Of a stretch of DNA of 64,000 nucleotides, positions 8,281 through 16,428 are shown one piece after another. The notes under the pieces were generated by a model that saw nothing but the letters and a program-made list of their open reading frames with translations, was not told where the DNA came from and ran no database searches. Within the stretch, counting starts at the first letter, position 1. Every line of letters begins with the position of its first letter. The position numbers and the translations under genes are program-made. The stretch spans positions 1-64,000 of the forward strand of contig SZOS01000006.1 in the NCBI GenBank assembly GCA_030263295.1, given 5' to 3'. This DNA comes from Dokdonella_A sp014338185. GTDB taxonomy: Bacteria; Pseudomonadota; Gammaproteobacteria; Xanthomonadales; Rhodanobacteraceae.

Positions 8281-8937
8281 TCAGGCGATGGTGCCGCCGC
8301 TCGCCTGCAGCTCGTGCTCGATGGTGAGCGCGCATTGCAGCGCCACCTGCACGCCCTCGAGCATCGTCGACAGCGCCATGCTGGGTTGGCCTGGGTGGCG
8401 CGCGGCCTGGTGCGGCAGCCAGGGCAGGTGCAGGAAGCCACAGCGCGCCGTCGGCGCACATTGGGCCAGGCGATGCGCGAACAGGTACATCACCTGGTTG
8501 CAGACATAGGTCCCGGCCGACAGCGACAGGCCCGCGGGAATGCCGCGCGCGTGCAGCTCGGCCACGATCGCCTTGAGCGGCAGCGTGGCAAAGCAAGCGG
8601 CGGGGCCGTGTTCGACCACGCGCACGTCGATCGGCTGCGCACCCTCGTTGTCGGCGATGCGCGCGTCGATGAGGTTGAGCGCGACGCGCTCGAAGGACAG
8701 TTCGCTGCGCCCGCCGGCCAGGCCGAGCGCGAGCACCACGCCGGGCGTGTGTTCGGCCAGCAGCGCATCGATGCGTTCGCGCGTGCGCGAGAACGCCACC
8801 GGCAGGATCGCCCCGACCACCGGATGCGCGCCGATGCGCGTGTCCGCCAGCGCACGCACCACTTCCTGCGCGGGATTGTCGGGATCGGCGCCGAAAGGTT
8901 CGAAGCCGGTGAGCAGGATCGGTCTTGGCATGCGCAT
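8281..8937 (-). CDS. pcp: Pyroglutamyl-peptidase I
   Basis: Cysteine peptidase (family C15) that removes N-terminal pyroglutamate from peptides. The 218-residue protein carries the opening LLTGFEPFG motif and the catalytic triad Glu83 (SFERVALNLID), Cys146 (GTYVCNQVMY) and His170 (GFLHLPWLP). Its ATG at 8937 shares one base with the stop of the DUF979 gene (TGATG), so it is translationally coupled as the last gene of the pyroglutamate operon. Free pyroglutamate released by this enzyme is the substrate of PxpABC encoded upstream, which makes the pathway coherent. Confidence 0.95.
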   Translation of the reverse strand: MRMPRPILLTGFEPFGADPDNPAQEVVRALADTRIGAHPVVGAILPVAFSRTRERIDALLAEHTPGVVLALGLAGGRSELSFERVALNLIDARIADNEGAQPIDVRVVEHGPAACFATLPLKAIVAELHARGIPAGLSLSAGTYVCNQVMYLFAHRLAQCAPTARCGFLHLPWLPHQAARHPGQPSMALSTMLEGVQVALQCALTIEHELQASGGTIA

Positions 8938-9905
8938 CAGAACACCAGCCACCACATGAGCAGGAAGTTCACCACCAGCAGCGCCAGCGCGGTCGGCCAC
9001 TGCACGCGGATCACGCCGTACTGGTCGGGCAGTTCCAGCAGCACCGCGGGCACGATGTTGAAATTGGCGGCCATCGGCGTGAGCAGCGTGCCGCAATAGC
9101 CGGTGAGCATGCCGATCGAGCCGAGGATCGCGGGCGCCGCGCCGTGCTGCTGCACCAGCAGCGGCAGGCCGACGCCGGCCATCAGCACCGGGAACGCCGC
9201 GAACGCATTGCCCATGATGACCGTGAACAACACCATGCCCAGCGCGAAGGCGATGAGGCAGGCGAGTGCGCTCTGGGTCGGGATCAGCGCGCCGACCAGC
9301 GCGGTGATCGCATCGCCCACGCCGGTGGTCGCGAACACGCTGCCGAGCGTCGCCAGCAGCATCGGCAGCAGCGCCGCCCAGCCCAGCGCGTCCAGCAGCC
9401 GCCGTCCCTCGCCAAGCCCGGTAGCCACCGGCACGCGCGTGACGCGCAGCGCGGCGCCGAACGCGATCACGCAGGCCAGGCCCAGCGCGGTGAGCGTCGA
9501 CTGGCGATCCTCGATGAGCGGCACCCCGCCCCAGCGCAGGTACGGTCCGGCCAGAACCAGCAGCAGCGTGACCAGCGGTATCGCCAGCGCGGGAACGAAC
9601 AGGCGGTTGCCCAGGCGCTGCGCCCAGGTGCGTCGCGCGGCCTGGGCCGCGGCATCGTCGCTGGCCATGCCCAGCCCACCGCGTGCGGCCATCACGCCCA
9701 GGCCGAGCACGCCCACGCCCATCGCCTGCGCCGGCCAGCGCGTGCCCGCGCTGCTTGCGGCGAGGATGAGGTCGCCGAACAGGAACGGGCAGGCGAGGAT
9801 GGCCCAGAAGGTGGCCATCGACCAGCGCCGCTCGCGCAGGTTGAGCAGCGCCGCGTACAGCACGAACAGCCCGAGCAGCGTGTAGATCCAGCTGAGCTTC
9901 AGCAT
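8937..9905 (-). CDS. DUF979 membrane protein, putative pyroglutamate permease subunit
   Basis: Inner-membrane protein of 322 residues with about nine hydrophobic segments, starting at ATG 9905 (MLKLSWIYTLLGLFVLYAALLNLRERRWS). Conserved-looking polar motifs are GNAFAAFPVLMAGVGLPLL and GYCGTLLTPMAANFNIVPA. It belongs to the DUF979 family, which is nearly always paired with DUF969 and often linked to pcp. The start overlaps the DUF969 stop by 7 bp. By context it is probably half of a transporter for pyroglutamate or pyroglutamyl peptides. That is inference: no transport assay is known to me. Confidence 0.85.
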   Translation of the reverse strand: MLKLSWIYTLLGLFVLYAALLNLRERRWSMATFWAILACPFLFGDLILAASSAGTRWPAQAMGVGVLGLGVMAARGGLGMASDDAAAQAARRTWAQRLGNRLFVPALAIPLVTLLLVLAGPYLRWGGVPLIEDRQSTLTALGLACVIAFGAALRVTRVPVATGLGEGRRLLDALGWAALLPMLLATLGSVFATTGVGDAITALVGALIPTQSALACLIAFALGMVLFTVIMGNAFAAFPVLMAGVGLPLLVQQHGAAPAILGSIGMLTGYCGTLLTPMAANFNIVPAVLLELPDQYGVIRVQWPTALALLVVNFLLMWWLVF

Positions 9906-10615
9906 GCGGGCTCCCGTGTATCGGCGGTCGTGGCCGACTGCGCCGCGCGCGCCTCGCGTTCGAGCCGGCGCTGGAAGCGCGCGATGCGCAGTGCGTGGAT
10001 CACGAAGGCCGCGATCGCGGTCGGCAGTGCCCACAACGCGATCGTGAGCGGTTCCAGTTCGATGCCGTTCTGGGCGTAGAAGCCCTGGATCAGCAGCACC
10101 GCGCCGAGCGCGATGAACACGTCCTCGCCGAAGAACAGGCCGACGTTGTCGGTGGCCGCGGCCATCGCATCGACGCGGTGGCGCGCCGCGGCCGGCAGCG
10201 TGCCCGTGGTGCGCTCGGCGGCGGCCTGGCTCATCGGTGCGACCAGCGGGCGCACGGTCTGGGCGTGGCCGGCGACGTTGGTGAGGCCGAGCATCGACAG
10301 CACCTGGCGCAGGCCGAGGTAGCTGAGCAGGAAGCGGGTGAGGGTGAGGCCGCGGAAGCTGGCGATCCAGTCGCGCGCTCGCTCGCGCAGGCCGCAGTGT
10401 TCGAGCAGGCCGATCACCGGCAGCGTCATCACCATGAGCAGCAGTGCGCGGTTGCCGACGAATGCATCGCCGAGCATCGCGAGCAGGTCGCCCAGGCCCA
10501 TGCCCGCGGCCAGCCCGCTCACCACGCCCGCGAGCACCACCACGAGCACGGGGTTGAGGCGCAGCACGAAACCTGCGACCACGGTGGCGACGCCGAGCAG
10601 GGGCCAGTAGTTCAT
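9899..10615 (-). CDS. DUF969 membrane protein, putative pyroglutamate permease subunit
   Basis: Inner-membrane protein of 238 residues with about six hydrophobic segments, starting at MNYWPLLGVATVVAGFVLRLNP. It shows the DUF969 signature stretches LPVIGLLEHCGLRERA, MLGLTNVAGHAQTVRPLVAPM and AAATDNVGLFFGEDVFIALGAVLL. The partner DUF979 follows with a 7-bp overlap and pxpA precedes it with an ATGA overlap. Alone, neither membrane protein is the size of a full secondary transporter; together they resemble one split carrier. Substrate is inferred from the flanking pyroglutamate genes only. Confidence 0.85.
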   Translation of the reverse strand: MNYWPLLGVATVVAGFVLRLNPVLVVVLAGVVSGLAAGMGLGDLLAMLGDAFVGNRALLLMVMTLPVIGLLEHCGLRERARDWIASFRGLTLTRFLLSYLGLRQVLSMLGLTNVAGHAQTVRPLVAPMSQAAAERTTGTLPAAARHRVDAMAAATDNVGLFFGEDVFIALGAVLLIQGFYAQNGIELEPLTIALWALPTAIAAFVIHALRIARFQRRLEREARAAQSATTADTREPAC

Positions 10616-11388
10616 CGGGATTCCTCGTTGGCAAGGCTGGCCACGCGCACGCCCGCGGCATCGAGTGCGTGGCGCAGCTGCGCCGCGATGCGCGCCGCAT
10701 CGGCGCGGTCGCCGTGCACGCACAGCGTATCGGCGCGCAGTCGCAACAGCGTGCCCGCGCGCGTGCGCAACTGGCCGCGTGTGGCGAGCGCGACCGCCTG
10801 CGCGGCGATTTCGTCGGGTGAGTCGAGCAGCGCGCCTGGCTCGGCGCGCGGCAGCAGCGTGCCGTCGGCGGCGTAGCCGCGGTCGGCGAAGGCCTCGTGC
10901 GCGACCGCGAGCCCGGCGCGCTCGCCCGCGTGCGTGAGTTCGCTGTCGGCCAGCCCCACGAGCACGAGGCGGGGATCAAACGCGCGCACCGCTTGGGCGA
11001 TCGCATCGGCCAGCGCGCGCTCGCGTGCGGCCATGTTGTACAGCGCACCGTGCGGCTTGAGGTGGCGCAGGCGCTGCCCAGCGGCGTGTGCAAAGGCGGC
11101 CAGCGCGCCGAGCTGATACAGCGTGAGCGCGTGCACCTCGGCCGCGCTCAGCCGCATCTCACGCCGACCAAAGCCCTGCAGGTCGGGCAAGGCCACGTGC
11201 GCGCCCACGGCCACGCCGTGGTGCACCGCGAGCGCGACCGTGTCGCGCATCGTGGCCGGATCGCCCGCATGGAAGCCGCAGGCGATGTTGGCCGAGGTGA
11301 CGTGCGCGAGCACGCCCGCGTCGTCGCCCATGCGCCAGGCACCGAAGGATTCGCCGATGTCGCTGTTGAGGTCGATGCGTGGGCTCAT
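10612..11388 (-). CDS. pxpA: 5-oxoprolinase subunit A (LamB/YcsF family)
   Basis: Subunit of the ATP-dependent prokaryotic 5-oxoprolinase that opens pyroglutamate to L-glutamate. The 258-residue protein begins with the family signature IDLNSDIGESFGAW and has SANIACGFHAGDP, GAHVALPDLQGFGRR, HLKPHGALYN, EAFADRGY and CVHGD, all hallmarks of the LamB/YcsF fold. The ATG at 11388 overlaps the pxpC stop (ATGA) and its own stop overlaps the DUF969 start in the same way. Gene order pxpB-pxpC-pxpA differs from the E. coli order but all subunits are present and look intact. Confidence 0.96.
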   Translation of the reverse strand: MSPRIDLNSDIGESFGAWRMGDDAGVLAHVTSANIACGFHAGDPATMRDTVALAVHHGVAVGAHVALPDLQGFGRREMRLSAAEVHALTLYQLGALAAFAHAAGQRLRHLKPHGALYNMAARERALADAIAQAVRAFDPRLVLVGLADSELTHAGERAGLAVAHEAFADRGYAADGTLLPRAEPGALLDSPDEIAAQAVALATRGQLRTRAGTLLRLRADTLCVHGDRADAARIAAQLRHALDAAGVRVASLANEESR

Positions 11389-12332
11389 GGCAGCCGGGCC
11401 GCGATCGCGGCCTGCAGGCGCGCGAGTTCGTGTTCACGCGCAAGATAGCGGGTTTGCGCCTCGTCGAGGTCGATCTCGACGAAGCGCAGCGCATCGCCCG
11501 GGCGGCGCTGGGCCAGCCGGTCGAGGTCGATGCCCGCGATCTGGCCGATACGCGGGTAGCCGCCGGTCACCGGGTGCTCGGCCATGAGCGCGATCGGCTG
11601 ACCACCCGGCGGCAGTTGCAGGGTGCCGCGCGCCACCGGTTCGCTGACCGGTTCCAGCGGCTGTGCCAGCGCAAGCCGCGCGCCGTCGAGGCGGAAGCCA
11701 ACGCGGTTGGAATCGGCGGCGACGCGGAACCGCGCGCGATACAGCGCGGCCTGCGAGGCCGCGTCGAGCGCAGCGTGATGGTGGCCGCGGATCAGGCGCA
11801 ACGGCCGCTCCGGGTCGGCGTCGAACCACGGTCGCGGATCGAGCGACCAGCGCACCGCTCGCGGTGCGGGCGTGCGGCGCGCCACGAACAGCAGCGTATC
11901 GCCCTGCGCGAGCGCGCTGCCCAGGCCCGCATTGAGGTCGCTCGCGCATGAACCGAGCACGCGCCGGCAGCGCAGGCCGCCCGCGAGTGCAAGGCTCATG
12001 CGCGCACCGCGCTGGGCGCGACCGCAGTCGAGCACGCTGCCGGCGGCGATCGCCAGCGGTTGCCACATCGGCGCTGCGTGGCCATCGAGCGTTGCGTCGA
12101 ACGGCGCGCCGGTGAGTGCGATCGTGGTGTCGGCGTCAAAGCGCAGGCGCGGCCCGACCAGGGTGATCTCCAGCGCCGGCGCATCCTCGTCATTGCCGAC
12201 CAGCGCGTTGGCCAGGCGATGGGCGGTCGCATCCATGGGTCCGGCGCAGCCGATGCCGAGCGCGCCCAGGCCGAAGCGGCCGCGATCCTGCAGCATGGTG
12301 AGCAGCCCGGGCTTGAGCACGTTCAGACTCAT
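11385..12332 (-). CDS. pxpC: 5-oxoprolinase subunit C (biotin-dependent carboxyltransferase-like)
   Basis: Subunit of 5-oxoprolinase, homologous to urea-amidolyase and carboxyltransferase domains (AHS2). The 315-residue protein has the N-terminal pattern LKPGLLTMLQDRGRFGLGALGIGCAGPMD, the LANALVGNDEDAPALEIT segment, a central RMSLALAGG region, and near the end DSNRVGFRLDG, LPPGGQPIALMAEHPVTGGYPRIGQI, typical of the family. It overlaps pxpB upstream by 4 bp and pxpA downstream by 4 bp. PxpB and PxpC are fused in some bacteria, and the tight coupling here is consistent with a complex. Confidence 0.95.
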   Translation of the reverse strand: MSLNVLKPGLLTMLQDRGRFGLGALGIGCAGPMDATAHRLANALVGNDEDAPALEITLVGPRLRFDADTTIALTGAPFDATLDGHAAPMWQPLAIAAGSVLDCGRAQRGARMSLALAGGLRCRRVLGSCASDLNAGLGSALAQGDTLLFVARRTPAPRAVRWSLDPRPWFDADPERPLRLIRGHHHAALDAASQAALYRARFRVAADSNRVGFRLDGARLALAQPLEPVSEPVARGTLQLPPGGQPIALMAEHPVTGGYPRIGQIAGIDLDRLAQRRPGDALRFVEIDLDEAQTRYLAREHELARLQAAIAARLP

Positions 12333-13054
12333 GCCGGTGCCTGCTCCAGCCGGACAAATTCGGCGGCATCGATCGCGCGGAACCTCACGCGGTCACCCGG
12401 CAGCAGCAGGCTGGGTTCGGCGCGTGCGGGATCGAACAGGCGCAGCGGCGTGCGGCCGATGAGCTGCCAGCCGCCCGGCAACTCGGCCGGGTAGATGCCG
12501 GTCTGGGCACCGCCGATCGCCACCGAACCGGCCGCCACCCGCAGTCGCGGCTGGGCGTGGCGCGGCATGCGCAGTGCGGGATCGAGGCCGAGCAGGTAGG
12601 GAAATCCCGGCGCGAAGCCGAGCATCGCCACCTGGTAGTCGCCGCCACTGTGTCGCGCCACCACTTCCTCGATGGTGAGCGCGGCATGCGTGGCCACCGC
12701 CGCGAGGTCGATGCCGTGTTCGCCGCCGTAGCACACCGGCACGTCGATCACGCGCCCGGCCGCGGTGGCTTCGCGGGGCGGCGTCGCCAATACCGCCTGC
12801 AGCGTGCCCGCGAGGTGGCGCCACGACGGCTCGCCATCGCGACCGGCCCAGAACGTTGCGTCGTAGTGCAAGGCGAGCGTGGCATAGGTCGGGATCAGGT
12901 CGAGCAGGCCGGGCATCTCGACCTCACGCAGCCACGCGGCCGCCGCATGCACGCGCGCATTGGTGGCGCGATCGATGCCGGTACCAAAGCGCAGCAGCAG
13001 CAGGTTCTCGCCCAGCGGCTCGATCTCGATGCCGGTGGCGGTCGCCAGCCGCAT
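12329..13054 (-). CDS. pxpB: 5-oxoprolinase subunit B (AHS1 family)
   Basis: Subunit of 5-oxoprolinase (KipI/AHS1 family). The start is the ATG at 13054 (MRLATATGIEIEPLGENLLLLRFG), giving 241 residues. Family motifs are the LRFGTGID opening, DLIPTYATLALHYD, DVPVCYGGEHGIDLAAVA, and the strongly conserved MLGFAPGFPYLLGLD followed by RVAAGSVAIGGAQTGIYP and PGGWQLIGRTPLRLFD. A longer reading to 13162 was rejected because it covers the HIT gene. The ATG shares one base with the HIT stop codon, so translation of the two genes is coupled. Confidence 0.95.
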   Translation of the reverse strand: MRLATATGIEIEPLGENLLLLRFGTGIDRATNARVHAAAAWLREVEMPGLLDLIPTYATLALHYDATFWAGRDGEPSWRHLAGTLQAVLATPPREATAAGRVIDVPVCYGGEHGIDLAAVATHAALTIEEVVARHSGGDYQVAMLGFAPGFPYLLGLDPALRMPRHAQPRLRVAAGSVAIGGAQTGIYPAELPGGWQLIGRTPLRLFDPARAEPSLLLPGDRVRFRAIDAAEFVRLEQAPA

Positions 13055-13470
13055 CAGGCCAGCTGCGCCCGCAGCGCGCCGCGCAGCCGCGCGACGAGGG
13101 CCTCGCGCGCCGCCGGCGCATAGGCGCACGCGGTGCCGTGGCCCCATACCGGCTGCGGCCACGCCGCGTCGTTGCGGTAGCGTGCGATCACATGCACATG
13201 CAGCTGCGCGACCACGTTGCCGAGTGCGGCGATGTTGAGCTTGTCGGGCTGCAGTTCGAGTTCCAGCGCGCGCCCCACCGCGGTGATCTCGTCGAGCAGC
13301 GCGCCGCGGTCGCCCGCGTCGAGGTCGACCAGTTCACGCGCGCCGGCGATGCGCGGCACGAGGATGAGCCAGGGAAAGCGCGCATCGTCCATGAGACGCA
13401 GGCTCGACAGCGCGAGGTCCCCGATCGGATGGCTGTCGGCCGCGAGCCGGGCGTCGAGCATGAAGCTCAT
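13054..13470 (-). CDS. HIT domain protein
   Basis: Small histidine-triad protein of 138 residues, a nucleotide hydrolase or transferase family. The histidine motif is QLHVHVIARY (His91 and His93), with Gln at the first triad position. The fold is also suggested by MDDARFPWLILVPR and LNIAALGNVV. It overlaps the upstream dienelactone-hydrolase-like gene by ATGA and touches pxpB downstream. Its substrate cannot be read from sequence. Inclusion in the operon may be for expression only, not for pathway reasons. Confidence 0.88.
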   Translation of the reverse strand: MSFMLDARLAADSHPIGDLALSSLRLMDDARFPWLILVPRIAGARELVDLDAGDRGALLDEITAVGRALELELQPDKLNIAALGNVVAQLHVHVIARYRNDAAWPQPVWGHGTACAYAPAAREALVARLRGALRAQLA

Positions 13471-14144
13471 GCCACACCGCGCAGGTGGCGGGCGAAGAAC
13501 GCGGCGGTACGCTCGCGGGCGAGGCGTGAACTGTCGGCGTGGAAGTACTCTTCGCTGCCATCGCGGTCGAACGCATGCTTGGCGCCGGGGTAGACGTGGA
13601 TCTCGGCCTGCGGCCAGGCTTCGCGGTGGCGCTGGATCGCCTCCGGCGGGATCGAGCTGTCGCGCGCGCCGAAATGGAACAGGAGCGGCGCCTGCGCGAC
13701 CTCGTCCATCACCTGCACGTTGCGGCTGCCGTAGTAGCTCACTGCTGGCATGCCCAGGCGCGTCGCGGCCAGCAGCGCGATGGTGCCGCCCCACGAATAG
13801 CCCACGCAACCGATGCGGCCGGCCGAGGCGATCGCTTCGGCCGCGCTGGCCACGTCCTCGACCGCCAGTTCGAAACCGACCTCGCCGACCAGCTGACGGC
13901 CGCGGCGCGTGGCTTCCTCGTCGTACCCCAGCGCCACGTCACGCTCGACATGGTCGAAGAATACGGGGGCGATGGCTGCGTAGCCGGCTTGCGCAAGGCG
14001 CTCGACCACCGAGCGCACCCATGCGTTCATGCCATAGATCTCGTGCACCACCACGATGCCACCTTGCGCAGGCTGGGGTGGCTGTGCGTGCCAGGCACCG
14101 ATGCACTGCATGCGCGAGGTGTTGAGGCTGATCATCCGGCCCAT
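13467..14144 (-). CDS. Dienelactone hydrolase family protein
   Basis: Alpha/beta hydrolase of 225 residues, soluble. Motifs: VVVHEIYGMNAWVRS (Glu35), nucleophile elbow GYSWGG with Ser117, ARDSSIPPE (Asp162) and PGAKHAFDRDG (His190), so a complete triad is present. Classical dienelactone hydrolases use Cys where this protein has Ser, so activity on dienelactones is doubtful and a general carboxylesterase role is likelier. It is the first gene of the overlapping operon that runs to pcp at 8281. The N-terminus (MGRMISL) is plausible but not fixed by a strong ribosome site. Confidence 0.88.
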   Translation of the reverse strand: MGRMISLNTSRMQCIGAWHAQPPQPAQGGIVVVHEIYGMNAWVRSVVERLAQAGYAAIAPVFFDHVERDVALGYDEEATRRGRQLVGEVGFELAVEDVASAAEAIASAGRIGCVGYSWGGTIALLAATRLGMPAVSYYGSRNVQVMDEVAQAPLLFHFGARDSSIPPEAIQRHREAWPQAEIHVYPGAKHAFDRDGSEEYFHADSSRLARERTAAFFARHLRGVA

Positions 14145-14204
14145 CGCAATCTCCGTCGCAAACCCTGCCAGCCTATGCTTGTCGCGCCGGCTGTCAATCC
14201 GCGC

Positions 14205-16313
14205 TCACGGGCGGAAGCGGCGCACGCAGTTGCGGCCCTCGTTCTTGGCCAGGTACACGGCGCGATCGGCTGCATCGAGCAGCATGGCCGCATCGGCCCG
14301 CGGACCGAGGTCGGCGAGGAAGGCCACGCCGATGCTGATCGTGGCCAGGCCACTCAGGCTCGGCGCGAGGCGGGCGAGTGAGGCCTCTACGCGCGCGCGC
14401 AGGCGCTCGGCCATCACCATGACTTCCTGTTCGCTGTCGTCGCTCACGATCGCCACGAACTCTTCGCCGCCGTAGCGACCGACCACGTGGTCGGCGCCCA
14501 GGGCCTCGCGCAGCGTGGCCACACCAGTCACCAGCACTTCGTCGCCGAACAGGTGGCCGTGCTGGTCGTTGATGCGCTTGAAGTGGTCGAAATCGATGAG
14601 CATGAGCGCGAGCGGTCGCGTGTGCGCGAGCGCATCGGCGACGCGCTGGCCGAGGCAGTCGAGCAGGTGGCGGCGATTGGCCACCTGGGTGAGTGCGTCG
14701 GTGGTGGCCGCGCGCAGCAGGTCGCTGGCTTGGGCGCGCAGCGTGGCGTTGGCGCGGTCGAGCGCGCTGCGCTGCTGGTCGATCTCGAGGTTGCGCGCGG
14801 CCAGCTCGCGATTGAGCCGGCGCACGCCGCGGTGGCGCCACACCAGCGCCGCAAACGCCAGCAACAGGCCCACGAGCGCGAGCAGCACGATGTCGCGCAC
14901 CAGTGCCTGACGTTCGATCCGCGCGGCCTGCAGCTCGTTGTCCTTGGCCAGCAAGGCGACGCGATGCTCGGCGTCGCTGCGCTCATGGCGCGCCTCCAGC
15001 ACCGCGAGCTGGCGGCTGGTGCGGATGCCGCTGAGTTCCTCGCGCAGGTGCATGGCCTTGTTGGCGTAGTCGAGCGCCTCGCGCGCCTTGCCCTCGTCGC
15101 TGGCCAGTTGCTGGCGCAGCGCATAGGCGTCGGCCAGTTGCGGGCGCAGGCGGGTGTTGGCGAGTTCGCCGATCGCCGACTCGATGAGGCCGCGCGCGCG
15201 CGGCAGGTCGCGCTCGGCCAGCGCGGCCTCGCCCAGATGCAGCAGCGCGCGCGCGACGATCTCGCGCTGGTGCACGCGCCGCCCCAGTTGCAGCGCCTGC
15301 TCGAAGTGGCCCACGGCCGCCTGTGGCTGGCCGAGGCCAAGCAGGGCACGGCCGAGTTCGAGATGCTCCAGGCCCTGGTGCGGCAGATCGTCCAGCGCGC
15401 TGTCGATCGCCAGCGCCTCGGCCGCGGCGGCCTGTGCGCCGGGGTATTCACCCAGTTCGTTGAGCAGGCTCGCGTAGGAGCCGATCACCGTGGCATAGGC
15501 CGACGGCGGTGCGCCGCGCTCGCGCGCGGCCTGCAATGCGCGCTCGAAGTAGTTGCGCGATGAGGTGGCATCGTCGACGTCGCGATACAGCAGGCCGAGG
15601 TTGCGGTAGACGTGGTCGATGCGGTCGGGATTCATCGCCAGCGCGTCGAGGTGGGCCTCGAGCGCGCCGGCCACTTCGCCGCGATCGCGCAGCACCGTGC
15701 CCAGGTCGGTGAGTGCGCGCGCGGCGCCGGCGCGATTACCGACGGATTCGAACAATTCGCGCGCGCGCTGCTGGTGCGCGGCGGCCAGATCGAGATCGCC
15801 GCGCCGACGCTCGATGATGCCGAGGATGTTCTGGGCCTGGCCTTGGGCGGAGGCATCATCCAGGCGTTGGCCGAGCGTCGTGATGCGCTGGGCCAGCGTG
15901 AACGCGCGCTCGTAGTCGCCCAGCGCCAGCGCGCTGCGCCCGAGCGCCTGGGTCAGTTGCAGGCTTGCCGGAGCGTCACCGCGTCGGTCCGCGAGTTCGA
16001 GCGAGCGCGTCCACTGCCGGTCGGCGATGGTGGGGACATCGAGTGCGGCGGCGAAATCGCCCAGTCGCGTGAACAACCATTCGCGGCCCGCGCCGCCGGC
16101 GATCGCGCCGGCAAGCTCGCGCGCGCACACTCCGCCGAGGCGGCTGTCGACCGCGGCCACGAGGGCGCGGCTGCCCAGTGCAACGTCTGCCTGCGGATAG
16201 CTGCCCGCCTGCACGAGCCCTGCCAGCGCCACGGCGGCCGCTGCGCCGGCCCGGCTCAGGATTCGTCGCCAATCGGGTCGGTGCGAGGGGGCACCCGCAT
16301 CGATCAGGGTCAT
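14205..16313 (-). CDS. TPR-containing diguanylate cyclase
   Basis: Membrane-bound sensor protein of 702 residues predicted to make cyclic di-GMP. After an N-terminal hydrophobic segment (AAAAVALAGLVQAGSYPQA) comes a periplasmic region of tetratricopeptide repeats, then a transmembrane helix at about 473-495 (IVLLALVGLLLAFAALVWRHRG), a short coiled linker and a GGDEF domain with the active-site motif GGEEF at 615-619. Starts further upstream are possible; ATG 16313 (MTLIDAGAPSHRPDW) was chosen because it precedes the hydrophobic segment directly. The RxxD product-inhibition site expected just before GGEEF is absent, so the enzyme may not be feedback inhibited. It is divergent from rimO. Confidence 0.9.
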   Translation of the reverse strand: MTLIDAGAPSHRPDWRRILSRAGAAAAVALAGLVQAGSYPQADVALGSRALVAAVDSRLGGVCARELAGAIAGGAGREWLFTRLGDFAAALDVPTIADRQWTRSLELADRRGDAPASLQLTQALGRSALALGDYERAFTLAQRITTLGQRLDDASAQGQAQNILGIIERRRGDLDLAAAHQQRARELFESVGNRAGAARALTDLGTVLRDRGEVAGALEAHLDALAMNPDRIDHVYRNLGLLYRDVDDATSSRNYFERALQAARERGAPPSAYATVIGSYASLLNELGEYPGAQAAAAEALAIDSALDDLPHQGLEHLELGRALLGLGQPQAAVGHFEQALQLGRRVHQREIVARALLHLGEAALAERDLPRARGLIESAIGELANTRLRPQLADAYALRQQLASDEGKAREALDYANKAMHLREELSGIRTSRQLAVLEARHERSDAEHRVALLAKDNELQAARIERQALVRDIVLLALVGLLLAFAALVWRHRGVRRLNRELAARNLEIDQQRSALDRANATLRAQASDLLRAATTDALTQVANRRHLLDCLGQRVADALAHTRPLALMLIDFDHFKRINDQHGHLFGDEVLVTGVATLREALGADHVVGRYGGEEFVAIVSDDSEQEVMVMAERLRARVEASLARLAPSLSGLATISIGVAFLADLGPRADAAMLLDAADRAVYLAKNEGRNCVRRFRP

Positions 16314-16369
16314 GGGCAGTGCACGTGATGGCGGACGGGAACGCAACCGCGCCATCCTAGCATTGGCGG

Positions 16370-16399
16370 GTGACCCAGGAGGGTCGCGATCGCTAAAAT
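16370..16399 (+). promoter_or_regulatory. Likely rimO promoter
   Basis: A sigma-70-like pair precedes rimO: GTGACC at 16370-16375 as -35 and TAAAAT at 16394-16399 as -10, separated by 18 bp. Transcription would start near 16406, about 23 bases before the ATG. It lies in the divergent region between rimO and the diguanylate cyclase gene. Confidence 0.45.
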
Positions 16400-16428
16400 T
16401 GACGATTCCCCGCCATTCGGCCCTGCCC

